Notes: generated from the letters alone by a model not told the origin. Shown: positions 8,317 through 18,081, counted from the first letter of the stretch. The stretch: 64,000 bases of DNA from Oscillospiraceae bacterium (GCA_017470325.1 JAFUES010000035.1:62001-126000); one strand, 5' to 3'. A program made the numbers and translations.

Positions 8317-10158
8317 ATGCGAACCAAAAAGCTAAAAGATTTCTTTATCGGACCGGCGCTGGAAAACTCCCAACTGGAGAGCGAAAAGCTCAAGGTCGTC
8401 TGGGGGCTGCCCATCTATTCCAGCGATACCATCTCCTCCGTGGCCTACGCGGGGGAAGAGGTTTTGATGGTCCTGTTTCCTATCATGGCCCTGGCTGCCA
8501 CCCGCTCGCTGATCTATGTGATGGCCTCCATCATCGGCCTGCTGGTGATCCTGGTCTTCTGCTACTGTCAGACCATCGACGCCTATCCCCAGGGCGGCGG
8601 CGCCTATATCGTGGGCGCGGACAATCTGGGCGAGGTGCCGGGATTGGTGGCCGCCGCCGCGCTGCTGGTGGGCTACATCCTGACGGTGGCCGTCAGCAGC
8701 TGTTCCGGCGCCGCGGCCATCACCTCCGCCCTGCCGGCGGCGGAGCCCTACAAGGCCTGGATCGCCTTTGCCATCGTGTGCTTCCTCACCTGGGGCAACC
8801 TGCGGGGCGTGCGAGAATCCTCGGTGATGTTCGGCCTGCCCACTTACTTCTTCATCTTGTCCCTGGTGGTGATGATCGTCACCGGCTTTGTGAAGGTCTA
8901 TGTGCTGGGCTATGAGCCGCCCACGCCGGAGGTACAGATGCAGACTATGGGCGATATCAGCCTGTTCCTGTTCCTGCGGGCCTTTGCCTCCGGCTGCACT
9001 GCCCTGACCGGCGTGGAGGCCGTGTCCAACGGCGTGCCTGCCTTCAAGGAGCCCTCCGCCAAGAACGCCAAGTTGGTGCTGGTGCTGATGGCCATCGTGG
9101 TAGGCACCACCTTCGTAAGCGTGGCCGTGCTGACCCACCTGTATCACATCGTGCCCCAGGAGGGTGTCACCGCCATCGCCAGTCTCGCCGCCGGGATCTT
9201 CGGCCACAGTAGCGCCTTCTTCTACATCTTCCAGATCGCCACGGTCATCATCCTGTCCCTGGCCACCAATACCGCCTTCGCGGGCATGCCGCTGCTGCTG
9301 GCCATGATCGCCCAGGACGGCTATATGCCCCGGCAGTTTGCCCAGCGGGGCGCCCGGCTCAACTTCTCCAACGGCGTGCTGCTGATTTTCATCGCCTCTT
9401 CGGTACTGATTTTCCTGTTTAATGCGGACGTGCACAGCCTGCTGCCCCTTTACGCCACCGGCGTGTTCGTCTCCTTCACCATCTCCCAGGCGGGCATGTT
9501 CCGTCACTGGACCAGGAGCAGGACAGGCGGCTGGCGGCACAAGGCCGTCATCAACGGCGTGGGCACGCTGATCTGCTTCGCGGTATGTCTGCTGATCGCC
9601 GGTACCCGCTTCCTCTCCGGCGCCTGGCTGGTGGTCATCGTGATCCCGCTGCTTGTGCTGCTGATGAAGCGCATCAAGAGCCACTATGACATGGTGGCCG
9701 CGGAGCTGACCGTCAGGGGCGACCCCACGGCGGAGCTGCACCGGGATGCGCCCCAGCCCAAGATCCTGATGCCGGTCCAGTCCGTGAATCGGCCCTTCCT
9801 CAATTCCCTCAACTATGTGCTGAGCCTGGGCGCCCGGGATATCGAGTTTTACTATGTCAGCGCCGGCGACGGCCGGGAGGAGACCCTGCGGCAGCAGCTA
9901 GAGGCGCTGGACATCCCCGGGGCCCGCTTCGTGTATGACACCACCTTGCTGCGCAACACCAACGAGGTGCTGCTGCGGCATGTGGACGAGATCCAGGAGC
10001 ATATGGAATCCGGCCAGACCCTGACCGTGGTCCTGTCCCAATTCACCTGCAAGGAACGCTGGGCCAACGTCCTGCACAACCAGACCTCCCTACAGCTGAA
10101 GCTGCAGCTGAACCACCGGCGCAACGTCTCCTGCATCAGCGTCCCCTACATCTCTTAA
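8317..10158 (+). CDS. APC-superfamily potassium transporter, KimA (YdaO)-like
   Basis: 613 residues: about twelve membrane segments (to about 460) and a cytoplasmic universal-stress-like C-terminal domain. The segments YPQGGGAYIVGADNLG, VGYILTVAVSSCSGAAAITSALP, LRAFASGCTALTGVEAVSNGVPAFKEPSAKNA and PRQFAQRGARLNFSNG match the KimA/YdaO branch of APC transporters, which are proton-coupled potassium importers in Bacillus. General amino acid permeases lack this pattern and length. The start at 8317 is preferred: it has GAGAAAGAAG upstream and the typical N-terminus. Lying between two trkH genes supports a potassium role. No c-di-AMP riboswitch is visible in the 175-bp leader. Confidence 0.85.
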   Translation: MRTKKLKDFFIGPALENSQLESEKLKVVWGLPIYSSDTISSVAYAGEEVLMVLFPIMALAATRSLIYVMASIIGLLVILVFCYCQTIDAYPQGGGAYIVGADNLGEVPGLVAAAALLVGYILTVAVSSCSGAAAITSALPAAEPYKAWIAFAIVCFLTWGNLRGVRESSVMFGLPTYFFILSLVVMIVTGFVKVYVLGYEPPTPEVQMQTMGDISLFLFLRAFASGCTALTGVEAVSNGVPAFKEPSAKNAKLVLVLMAIVVGTTFVSVAVLTHLYHIVPQEGVTAIASLAAGIFGHSSAFFYIFQIATVIILSLATNTAFAGMPLLLAMIAQDGYMPRQFAQRGARLNFSNGVLLIFIASSVLIFLFNADVHSLLPLYATGVFVSFTISQAGMFRHWTRSRTGGWRHKAVINGVGTLICFAVCLLIAGTRFLSGAWLVVIVIPLLVLLMKRIKSHYDMVAAELTVRGDPTAELHRDAPQPKILMPVQSVNRPFLNSLNYVLSLGARDIEFYYVSAGDGREETLRQQLEALDIPGARFVYDTTLLRNTNEVLLRHVDEIQEHMESGQTLTVVLSQFTCKERWANVLHNQTSLQLKLQLNHRRNVSCISVPYIS

Positions 10159-10179
10159 CGCTGTAAATCCGCTTAACGA

Positions 10180-10216
10180 GCCCGCTTCTGTTTCTTAACA
10201 GATGCGGGCGTTTTTT
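10180..10216 (+). terminator. Terminator of the KimA-like gene
   Basis: GCCCGC/GCGGGC with an inner CTGT/ACAG pairing, then six T residues. Confidence 0.85.
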
Positions 10217-10302
10217 AGCGTTTTCTTAGCGCCGGCCGGCTTGCCTCCGTCTTTGCCGCATGATAGTCTTTCCTTGACTGTTTTCTGCAAGGAAGAAAGG
10301 CT

Positions 10303-11739
10303 ATGAATGTTCGTATGATCGCGCGCGTCCTGGCGCTGGTGCTGCTGCTCCTGGCGGGATTGCTGCTGCTGCCCCTGATCGCGGGACTGTGCTATGGGGA
10401 GCATGTGACGCATTTTCTCATCAGCATCGCCGTGGCCGCCGGCCTGGGTGGACTGCTGCTGTGCCTGCGGCCCAAAAGTGAAACGCTGTATGCCAGGGAC
10501 GGCTTCGTGGCGGTCAGCCTGGTGTGGCTGGCCATGGGCGCCTTGGGCGCGCTGCCCTTTTATCTGAGCGGGGATATCCCGGTCTTTACCGACGCGCTGT
10601 TTGAGTCCTTTTCCGGCTTCACCACCACCGGCGCCACCATCTTGAATCATATCGAGGGCATGTCCCGGGGCTGCATGTTCTGGCGGCTGTTCTCCCAGTG
10701 GATCGGCGGCATGGGCGTGCTGATCTTCATGATGGCCGTGATGCCCATGAACGGGGAACACTCCATGCACATCATGCGGGCGGAGTTCCCCGGCCCCTCG
10801 GTGGGCAAGCTGGTACCGCGGGTCCGGCAGACCGCCCGGGTGCTGTACCTCATCTATCTGGGCCTCACCACGCTGGAAACGCTTCTCCTGCTGCTGGGCG
10901 GGATGGATTTCTATGAAGCCCTGCTCCACGCCTTCGCTACCGCGGGCACCGGCGGCTTTTCCACCCGCAGCGGCAGCATCGCCGCCTTCGGCAGTCTCTA
11001 CGTGGAGATGATCACCGCCGTCTTCGCCCTGCTGTTCAGTACCAATTTCCATATTTTTTTCCTGATCCTGGTGGGCCGCGCCCACAGCGCGGTGAAAAAC
11101 GAGGAGCTGCGCTGGTACCTGGGTCTGATCCTTTTCGCCTCGCTGAGCATCGCCCTGAACATCCGGCAGCTGTACGGCTCCTTTGCCACGGCGCTGCGCC
11201 ACGCCTTCTTCAACACCGCCATGGTGATGACCACCTCCAGCTTCAACACCGTGGACTATACCCTCTGGCCGCCCTATGCCCGTTTTCTGTTGGTGCTGCT
11301 GATGATGACCGGCGCCTGTGCCGGGAGCACCTGCGGCGGTCTGAAGCTGTCCCGGCTAATCATGCTGCTCAAGGCCGCCCGGGCGGAGCTGCGGCGCATG
11401 GCCCGGCCCCGGAGCGTGATCCGTGTGCAGATGGACGGACGGCGGGTCGGGCAAGAGACCGTTCACGCGGTGCAGACCTTTTTCATCCTGTATGTGTTGC
11501 TGATCCTGGGCTGCACCCTGCTGCTGAGTCTGGGCGGGCGGGACACCGCCACCAACCTCACCGCGTCCATTGCCTGCCTGTCCAACATCGGGCCCGGTAT
11601 GGGCCTGATCGGCCCCGCGGGCAATTACAATGTGTTTTCTCCGGCGGCCAAGATGCTGCTGTGTCTGGTGATGCTGCTGGGCCGCCTGGAGCTCTACCCC
11701 ATGCTGGTGCTGCTGAGCCCTTCCACCTGGAAACGCTGA
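10303..11739 (+). CDS. TrkH-family cation transporter (copy 2) with altered third pore loop
   Basis: 478 residues, collinear with copy 1 almost residue by residue. Pore loops one, two and four keep glycine (SGFTTTGATI, AGTGGFSTRS, LSNIGPGM). The third reads TTSSFNTVD, where copy 1 has STTGFGTVD: Ser313 replaces the filter glycine and Asn315 replaces Gly315. The intramembrane loop is CAGSTCGGLKLSR, with Cys for Gly. There is no trkA copy beside it; it has its own terminator. Family knowledge: filter Gly-to-Ser changes in the related plant HKT channels shift selectivity towards sodium, though that case is in loop one. Cation preference here is therefore uncertain. Confidence 0.9.
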   Translation: MNVRMIARVLALVLLLLAGLLLLPLIAGLCYGEHVTHFLISIAVAAGLGGLLLCLRPKSETLYARDGFVAVSLVWLAMGALGALPFYLSGDIPVFTDALFESFSGFTTTGATILNHIEGMSRGCMFWRLFSQWIGGMGVLIFMMAVMPMNGEHSMHIMRAEFPGPSVGKLVPRVRQTARVLYLIYLGLTTLETLLLLLGGMDFYEALLHAFATAGTGGFSTRSGSIAAFGSLYVEMITAVFALLFSTNFHIFFLILVGRAHSAVKNEELRWYLGLILFASLSIALNIRQLYGSFATALRHAFFNTAMVMTTSSFNTVDYTLWPPYARFLLVLLMMTGACAGSTCGGLKLSRLIMLLKAARAELRRMARPRSVIRVQMDGRRVGQETVHAVQTFFILYVLLILGCTLLLSLGGRDTATNLTASIACLSNIGPGMGLIGPAGNYNVFSPAAKMLLCLVMLLGRLELYPMLVLLSPSTWKR

Positions 11740-11768
11740 ACGAAGCCGGGAAGTCCCGGCTTCGTTTT
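11740..11768. terminator. Terminator between trkH copy 2 and the M14 peptidase gene
   Basis: ACGAAGCCGGGA pairs with TCCCGGCTTCGT, followed by TTTT. The genes on both sides converge here. Confidence 0.85.
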
Positions 11769-11794
11769 TGCTTATGCGGTATTTGCGGCTGCCA

Positions 11795-13072
11795 TCAGGT
11801 CAGCAGGGCGCCCAGGGTCAGGATGCCCCGCACCTTTTCGTAGATGGCGTCGAAATCTGTGATAGGCAGAGGGTTGCGTCCAAGTCCCGCCTCAATGGTG
11901 TAGCCGGGCCGGTCCCAGGCCAGGATGAACCAATCCTTATAGCCTGCGAAACCGGAGGCAAAGGGGGCATCCTCCACCGCGTAGCCGGAGAGGCGGGCAA
12001 AGGCATCCGCGATCTGCCGGGCGTTTTCCGGTTCCCGGTCCAGATAGCGCCAGTAGATGACCTCTCCCTGGGTGTGGAAGGATAGGGTCAACGCCGGGTC
12101 GAAGGCAAAGGTGTAGTTGTACATGGCCCGGCTCTCCGCCGCCGTCAGCGGCGCTGTGCCCACGAAGTCCGCCGGGGCGGGCGAGGCGATGCCCAGGGCA
12201 TATTTGTTTTCCCGGGCCTGCTCCCAGCCTGCCGGGTACTGCAGGTTCAGATCCACGCCCTGGAGATTGGCCTTCCAGCCGTCGGGAAAGGGGAAGCGGG
12301 GATAGGCTGCGGCGATGTCCCGTGCCCGCTGATAGGCTGCGCCGCTCTGCAGTTCCCCGGTGACCAGATCCATCCCGTCCGAGTTCACCGCCGGGATCAG
12401 ACAGATCGTCGCATAGTCCAGGATCTCTGCCGCGCTCACGTCAAAGAGGGCGCCGCCCCCGCCGAAAGCGGCGGCCAGCTCCTCGGCAAAGCGGAGCAGC
12501 AGGGGCGTAGTGATCCACTCGTTGGCGTGATGGGTCGCGTTATACAGAACCCGGTTCTCCCCCCGGCCCAGCTGCAGCCGCCAGAGAGGCCTGCCCAGCT
12601 CGCTGTTGCCGATCTGCCCGGTTTCGATAAAGGGATAGCGGGCGGCCAGTCCCTGCACGCAATAGGCTATCAGATCCGCACACCAGTCGATCGTGGTGGG
12701 GACCACGGGAAAGCCCAGCGGCACCACCAGCTGCGCGCCCACCGGCAGCGCCTCCGGCCGCAGATCCGGGTTTGCCAGGGTGATGGCCTCCGTCGTGCTG
12801 CTGTAGCGGCGGGCCAGCTGCCAGTAGACATCTCCCGGGCGGATGCGGTGGGTCAGATAACCGGTATACCAGGGAAGCAGCGCCCGGTGGGTCATCGGCC
12901 CGGCCACGGCGTCCGCCTCCAGGCGATGGCTGCGCTGAAAGCGCAGCAGCGCGTTTGCCGTGGCCCGGCCAAAGATGCCGTCTGTTTCCAGCGGGCCGAA
13001 GCCCGCCCGGTTCAGCGCCAGCTGCAGCAGCTGGACCGCAGGACCGGTGCTGCCGAATCGCAGGGTCCGCAT
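11795..13072 (-). CDS. M14 peptidoglycan carboxypeptidase with PG-binding and LysM domains
   Basis: 425 residues: a PG_binding_1 domain (about 1-66), one LysM (about 73-120) and an M14 zinc peptidase (about 125-420). Zinc ligands are His182 and Glu185 (HHANEW) and the later histidine in SFHTQGE; the catalytic glutamate is in YTIEAGLG. The architecture matches gamma-D-glutamyl-diaminopimelate endopeptidase I of spore-forming Bacillota, which cuts wall peptides. No signal peptide is visible, as in the cytoplasmic sporulation enzyme. The start at 13072 has GGAGG nine bases upstream; the longer frame to 13102 does not. Confidence 0.85.
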   Translation of the reverse strand: MRTLRFGSTGPAVQLLQLALNRAGFGPLETDGIFGRATANALLRFQRSHRLEADAVAGPMTHRALLPWYTGYLTHRIRPGDVYWQLARRYSSTTEAITLANPDLRPEALPVGAQLVVPLGFPVVPTTIDWCADLIAYCVQGLAARYPFIETGQIGNSELGRPLWRLQLGRGENRVLYNATHHANEWITTPLLLRFAEELAAAFGGGGALFDVSAAEILDYATICLIPAVNSDGMDLVTGELQSGAAYQRARDIAAAYPRFPFPDGWKANLQGVDLNLQYPAGWEQARENKYALGIASPAPADFVGTAPLTAAESRAMYNYTFAFDPALTLSFHTQGEVIYWRYLDREPENARQIADAFARLSGYAVEDAPFASGFAGYKDWFILAWDRPGYTIEAGLGRNPLPITDFDAIYEKVRGILTLGALLT

Positions 13073-13147
13073 AGCCTGCACCTCCGTTTCGCGTCTTTTC
13101 ATCTATCCATATGCGGGAAAGCGGGAAAGAATGCGCGAAATTTCGTC

Positions 13148-13176
13148 TTGTAAAGGAGACGATCTTTTTATATAAT
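13148..13176 (+). promoter_or_regulatory. Promoter of the MsmK-type ATPase gene
   Basis: TTGTAA (13148-13153) and TATAAT (13171-13176) with a 17-bp spacer. Transcription from here would leave a leader of almost 190 bases before the ATG at 13371. The leader holds several GC-rich inverted repeats and one AAGGAGGAA-ATG at 13259. I recognise no known riboswitch in it. Confidence 0.65.
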
Positions 13177-13370
13177 AGATGCGGGCTTTTATGCCCGGAA
13201 TTTGACTGCGTGTTCGGCTCTCCACCATTCAGCCGTGCACAGCTTGTATAAGGAGGAAATGGTTTATCCCCGGGCTCGGGGTGCGGCAGTGTGGAGACCT
13301 GTCGTAAGGCGGCGCACGCAAGTGGCCGTGAGTTTGTCCGCGCGGAGGCGGGGCAAACGGAGCCGGTGCT

Positions 13371-14552
13371 ATGGCAACTGTTCAGCTGAAAAACATCAAG
13401 AAGATCTATCCCTTTGTCAGCGGTGAGCAAAAGAAACCCAAGAAAAAGAAGGGCGACGAGCCTGAGAAAAAGAAGAGCAATCTTCAGATCACCGACAAGG
13501 GCGTGGTCGCCGTTCAGGAGTTCAACCTGGACATCGCCGACAAGGAATTCATCGTGCTGGTCGGCCCCTCCGGCTGCGGCAAATCCACCACGCTTCGCAT
13601 GGTGGCAGGCCTGGAGGAGATCTCCGAGGGCGAACTGCTTATCGACGGCGAGCTGATGAACGATGTGGCCCCCAAGGATCGGGACATCGCCATGGTCTTC
13701 CAGAACTATGCACTGTACCCCCATATGACCGTGTTTGAAAACATGGCCTTCTCCCTGAAGCTGCGCAAGGAACCCAAAGACGTGATCGAAAAGAAGGTCC
13801 GCGAGGCGGCGGAGATCCTGGACATCACCCAGTATCTGGAGCGCAAGCCCAAGGCCCTGTCCGGCGGCCAGCGCCAGCGTGTGGCCATCGGCCGCGCCAT
13901 CGTCCGTGACCCGAAGGTCATGCTGATGGACGAGCCCCTGTCCAACTTGGACGCAAAGCTCCGTAACGAGATGCGCGCCGAGATCATCAAGCTGCGCGAG
14001 CGCATCAACACCACCTTCATCTATGTCACCCACGACCAGACTGAGGCCATGACCCTGGGCGACCGGATCGTCATCATGCGCGACGGCTATATCCAGCAGA
14101 TCGGCACGCCCCAGGAAGTGTTCGATCATCCGGCGAACCTGTTTGTGGCCGGCTTCATCGGCATGCCCGTCATGAACTTCTTTGACGCCAGGCTGCTCCG
14201 CGAGGGCGACAAGTACTTCGTGGAGGTCGGCGGCCTCAAGGTGGAACTGGACGAGGAGAAGGAAGCGCGCCTGAAAGCCAACGACGTGCAGAGCCAGGAT
14301 GTGACCCTGGGCGTCCGCCCCGATCACACGGAGCTGTCCGACAGCGGCGTGGAGGCAAAGATCGATGTGAGCGAGATGATGGGCTCCAGTGTGCATCTGC
14401 ATGTGAGCGCCGAGGGCCGCGACGTGATCATCATCGTGCCCACCATCGACATGAAGGGCAATTACCACATGGGTGACACCGTGCACTTCACCTTCAGCGG
14501 CAAGGTGGCGCATGTGTTCTCCAAGGAGACCGAAAAGAATCTGGAGTGGTAA
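13371..14552 (+). CDS. Carbohydrate ABC transporter ATPase, MsmK/UgpC type
   Basis: 393 residues. Walker [10 protein letters not shown] (about 62-70), Q-loop FQNYALYPH, signature LSGGQRQR, Walker [14 protein letters not shown] and the switch histidine in VTHDQTEA are all present. A C-terminal TOBE/OB domain follows (about 250-393). Such ATPases power several sugar importers at once, so lacking neighbouring permeases is normal. Unusual is a lysine-rich insert (about residues 18-38, KKPKKKKG then EKKKS) between the first strand and Walker A. I recall this as typical of Oscillospiraceae homologues. Confidence 0.9.
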   Translation: MATVQLKNIKKIYPFVSGEQKKPKKKKGDEPEKKKSNLQITDKGVVAVQEFNLDIADKEFIVLVGPSGCGKSTTLRMVAGLEEISEGELLIDGELMNDVAPKDRDIAMVFQNYALYPHMTVFENMAFSLKLRKEPKDVIEKKVREAAEILDITQYLERKPKALSGGQRQRVAIGRAIVRDPKVMLMDEPLSNLDAKLRNEMRAEIIKLRERINTTFIYVTHDQTEAMTLGDRIVIMRDGYIQQIGTPQEVFDHPANLFVAGFIGMPVMNFFDARLLREGDKYFVEVGGLKVELDEEKEARLKANDVQSQDVTLGVRPDHTELSDSGVEAKIDVSEMMGSSVHLHVSAEGRDVIIIVPTIDMKGNYHMGDTVHFTFSGKVAHVFSKETEKNLEW

Positions 14553-14567
14553 ATCCACAAATCACAT

Positions 14568-14602
14568 CGGTCCCGTTCCCACCGGAACGGGACCGGTTTT
14601 TG
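14568..14602 (+). terminator. Terminator of the MsmK-type gene
   Basis: CGGTCCCGTTCC pairs with GGAACGGGACCG and is followed by GTTTTTG. Confidence 0.9.
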
Positions 14603-14672
14603 TTCTTTGGCGGAACTCAACAAAAACCGCCTGCCTCGCCTCCCGCGTCTTTAGGGAGGCCTACGAAGCTGA

Positions 14673-15422
<750 letters not shown>

Positions 15423-15455
15423 ATAAAAAGATTTGCTGAGAAAGGGAGAACGTTT

Positions 15456-16790
15456 ATGAATCTGATTTACGGCATCAAGGACAGGCCCAAAACCGGGCAG
15501 GTCGTACTCTTCGCCATCCAGCAGCTGCTGGCTATCATGGCCGCCACCATCGCCGTGCCCGCTGTGGTCAACAGCGTCACCGGCTCTGACATGACTGCCT
15601 CCGCGGCTCTGTTCGGTGCAGGCGTCGGCTCCATCGTATACCTGCTCTTCACCAAGAGTGCAAGCCCTGTGTTCCTGGGCAGTTCCTTTGCGTTCCTTGG
15701 ACCCATGTTCACCGCATTCGGCGGTGCGGCCTCTATGGCCGTGGGCTACGCCGGCCTTATCCTCGGCGCCCTGATCGCCGGTCTCGTGTATGTGATCATC
15801 GCCATCGTCGTCAAGTTCTGCGGCGTCAAGTGGATCGATAAGCTGATGCCCCCTGTGATCATCGGACCCACCGTGGCCATCATCGGTCTGAGCCTTGCAG
15901 GCAACGCCATCGGCGACCTGATGACCCCCAGCGTGGAGGGAGGCTCCGTTTATGTGTGCCTGATCTGCGGCCTGGTCACCCTGGCCGTCACAGTGCTGGC
16001 CTCCACTTATGGCAAGAAGATGGTCAAGCTGATCCCCTTCATTATCGGCATCCTGGCCGGTTACCTCTGCGCCTCTATTTTCGCCCTGATCGGCAAATCC
16101 ACCGGCAACAGCGCCCTGGTCGTCATCAACTACTCCGCTCTGCAGAATATGGGTTCGTTCATCTCCCTGCCTGCGTTCAGCTTTCTGAAGGCGGACTGGA
16201 GCGGCGTCACCGGCGCCTACCTGCTGACTCTGTTCGTGGCTTACGCGCCTGTGGCTTTCGTGGTCTTCGCCGAGCATCTGGCCGACCATAAGAACCTGAG
16301 CTCCATCGTGGGTGTTAATCTGCTGGAGGAGCCCGGCCTGACCCGCACCCTGCTGGGCGACGGCGTCGGTTCCATCGTGGGCGCCTTCTTCGGCGGCTGC
16401 CCCAACACCACCTATGGCGAGTCCATCGCCACCGTGGCCATCACCCGCAACGCTTCCACCGTCAGCATCTGGGGCGCGGCCTTCGCTTGCCTGATCTTCT
16501 CCCTGATCACGCCGCTGGTGGCCTTCCTGGAGACTATCCCCAACTGCGTGATGGGCGGCGTATGCGTTGCGCTCTACGGCTTCATTGCCGCCTCCGGTCT
16601 GAAGATGCTTCAGCCGGTGGACCTGAACAAGAACCGCAACCTGTTTGTCGCTTCCGTGATCTTCATCGTAGGCGTCGGCGGCATGACCGTGTCCTTCGGT
16701 GCAGTGGAGATCCGCACTGTGGCCTGCGCGCTGATCCTGGGCATCCTGACCAACCTGATGCTCTCCAAGGAGAAGGACGAAGAGGCCTGA
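15456..16790 (+). CDS. uraA: Uracil permease
   Basis: 444 residues of the NCS2 nucleobase/cation symporter family with 14 hydrophobic segments. The substrate-site glutamates are in VFAEHLADHKNL and in the family motif GGCPNTTYGESIA, which matches UraA/PyrP rather than xanthine permeases. The N-terminal YGIKDRP is typical of PyrP. It takes up uracil that PyrR converts to UMP, and the shared attenuator makes uptake respond to the UMP pool. Ribosome site AAAGGGAG. Confidence 0.95.
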   Translation: MNLIYGIKDRPKTGQVVLFAIQQLLAIMAATIAVPAVVNSVTGSDMTASAALFGAGVGSIVYLLFTKSASPVFLGSSFAFLGPMFTAFGGAASMAVGYAGLILGALIAGLVYVIIAIVVKFCGVKWIDKLMPPVIIGPTVAIIGLSLAGNAIGDLMTPSVEGGSVYVCLICGLVTLAVTVLASTYGKKMVKLIPFIIGILAGYLCASIFALIGKSTGNSALVVINYSALQNMGSFISLPAFSFLKADWSGVTGAYLLTLFVAYAPVAFVVFAEHLADHKNLSSIVGVNLLEEPGLTRTLLGDGVGSIVGAFFGGCPNTTYGESIATVAITRNASTVSIWGAAFACLIFSLITPLVAFLETIPNCVMGGVCVALYGFIAASGLKMLQPVDLNKNRNLFVASVIFIVGVGGMTVSFGAVEIRTVACALILGILTNLMLSKEKDEEA

Positions 16791-16804
16791 TTTTCCGCAA
16801 ACGC

Positions 16805-16836
16805 AAGGACCGCAGACACTTGTCTGCGGTCCTTCT
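16805..16836 (+). terminator. Terminator of pyrR-uraA
   Basis: AAGGACCGCAGA pairs with TCTGCGGTCCTT across a 6-base loop, then a T-rich end. Confidence 0.85.
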
Positions 16837-16854
16837 TCATTGCCCCGCCGGGAA

Positions 16855-16883
16855 TTGCGGATTCCGCTTTCCTGTGCTATAAT
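16855..16883 (+). promoter_or_regulatory. Promoter upstream of the SorC-type regulator
   Basis: TTGCGG (16855-16860), 17-bp spacer, TATAAT (16878-16883). A second candidate, TTGTCT (16962) with TATAAT (16986-16991) and an 18-bp spacer, lies nearer the gene. Either could drive the regulator. Confidence 0.55.
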
Positions 16884-16896
16884 GATCATCGGAAGG

Positions 16897-16926
16897 CGAA
16901 ATCAATCGACAATTCGATTGATTTCG
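16897..16926. promoter_or_regulatory. 13-bp perfect inverted repeat, probable operator at the regulator promoter
   Basis: CGAAATCAATCGA and TCGATTGATTTCG surround the 4-base centre CAAT. The repeat begins 14 bp downstream of the -10 box at 16878, so a bound protein would block transcription. It has no T tract, so an operator is more likely than a terminator. Confidence 0.6.
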
Positions 16927-17020
16927 TTGCCAAACGACAAGTTTGACAGCGAATGTCCCGCTTGTCTTTTTCCCGGACGCTACCATATAATTTATCCCCA
17001 TCCCATCTCCGGAGGCTGCC

Positions 17021-17962
17021 ATGCTTTCAAAGGACAACAAACTGAAAAGAATGATCGAGGTGGCGCACCTCTATTATGAAGAGGGGAAAAGCCAGAACGA
17101 GATCGCGAAGGAGCTGGGGATCTCACGGCCCCTTGTCAGTGTGATCCTGTCGGAGGCGAAGGAGCAGGGGATCGTAACGATCACGATCAACGACACCCGG
17201 ATCTCGGCGGAGCAGATCGCGGACCGGATCAAAAATATCTACAAGATCAGCGAGATCACCATCGTCCCCGACGGGGAAAACGACGGCATCACCAACACGA
17301 AGGTGGCGGAAGTGGCCTTCAATCAGTATTTCAGCCGGGCCAATGACGGAAAACGTGTCGGGATCGGCTGGGGAGTCATGGTCGGTAAAATGGCGGATTA
17401 CGCCAGCACGCTGGCAAATGCCTCACGCACAAACGGCGCGATCTTTCCGCTGGCCGGCGGCATCAATTCCATGACCAGGGATTACCACCTTAACGAGCTT
17501 GTCCGTATTTTCTCTCTGAAAACGGGGCGGACGCCCTATCTGCTCTATGCGCCCGCGCTGCACGACAACCCCATTGAATATGCGATCGCGAAAAAAACGG
17601 AGGCCTATATTAATATAAAAGAAGAGTGGGAGTATATGGAGCAGGCGCTGGTGACCATTTCCAACTTCCCCTCCTACCCGGATCTGGCCGTCAAGTCTCT
17701 GTACGGAAACGCCCTGACGGAGAAGAAGGCCGTGGGCTGGATGTTGGCCCATTATTTCGATTCCTACGGGCGGATCATCTCTCCTGCGGTGGAGGCGACG
17801 CTGCAGGCTTCTGTCAAGCAGCTGAAAACCACCGACGTGACCGCCGTGTGCTCCAACCAGATCAAGCCGCAATGCGTGATCGGCGCACTGCGCACCGGGA
17901 TCATCGACCGGCTGATCATCCCCCTCAGTCTGGCGGAAAAGGTATCGCCCGCCGCATTTTAA
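17021..17962 (+). CDS. SorC-family sugar-binding transcriptional regulator
   Basis: 313 residues. An N-terminal helix-turn-helix (about 12-50, YYEEGKSQNEIAKELGISRPLVSVILSEAKEQGIV) precedes a SorC/DeoR-like effector domain. That domain carries RVGIGWGVMV and FPLAGGINS, the phosphosugar-binding glycine loops of LsrR/DeoR/CggR proteins. The gene lies just upstream of the dhaL-dhaK-lsrF-ABC operon in the same direction, so it is the probable local regulator, analogous to LsrR. The inducer is probably a phosphorylated substrate of that operon (inference). Confidence 0.85.
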   Translation: MLSKDNKLKRMIEVAHLYYEEGKSQNEIAKELGISRPLVSVILSEAKEQGIVTITINDTRISAEQIADRIKNIYKISEITIVPDGENDGITNTKVAEVAFNQYFSRANDGKRVGIGWGVMVGKMADYASTLANASRTNGAIFPLAGGINSMTRDYHLNELVRIFSLKTGRTPYLLYAPALHDNPIEYAIAKKTEAYINIKEEWEYMEQALVTISNFPSYPDLAVKSLYGNALTEKKAVGWMLAHYFDSYGRIISPAVEATLQASVKQLKTTDVTAVCSNQIKPQCVIGALRTGIIDRLIIPLSLAEKVSPAAF

Positions 17963-17972
17963 CATCCGTTAA
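17960..17972. promoter_or_regulatory. Candidate regulator operator 1 (TAACAT-N2-GTTAA type)
   Basis: TAACATCCGTTAA overlaps the stop codon of the SorC gene. It matches operator 2 at 18121 at 11 of 13 bases. Paired sites flanking the operon promoter suggest looping by a tetrameric SorC protein. Confidence 0.5.
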
Positions 17973-17979
17973 TTTTTGT

Positions 17980-18031
17980 GACATTATTGCCTAAAGACCG
18001 GAAATCGGATTTGGCAATAATGTCTTTTTTT
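17980..18031 (+). terminator. Terminator of the SorC regulator gene
   Basis: GACATTATTGCC pairs with GGCAATAATGTC around a 21-base loop and is followed by seven T residues. Confidence 0.8.
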
Positions 18032-18052
18032 GCGAATAACGCACAAATTTAC

Positions 18053-18081
18053 TTGACGCGCCCCGGAGAAAGTAGTAATAA
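18053..18081 (+). promoter_or_regulatory. Promoter of the dhaL-dhaK-lsrF-ABC operon
   Basis: TTGACG (18053-18058), 17-bp spacer, TAATAA (18076-18081). It lies between the two TAACAT-N2-GTTAA sites. Confidence 0.6.

Noticed and set aside
12540..14558. 672-codon open frame on the minus strand opposite the MsmK-type gene
   Set aside because: It is antisense to two well-supported genes, is rich in His/Gly/Ala from GC codons, and shows no domain. It is a high-GC shadow.
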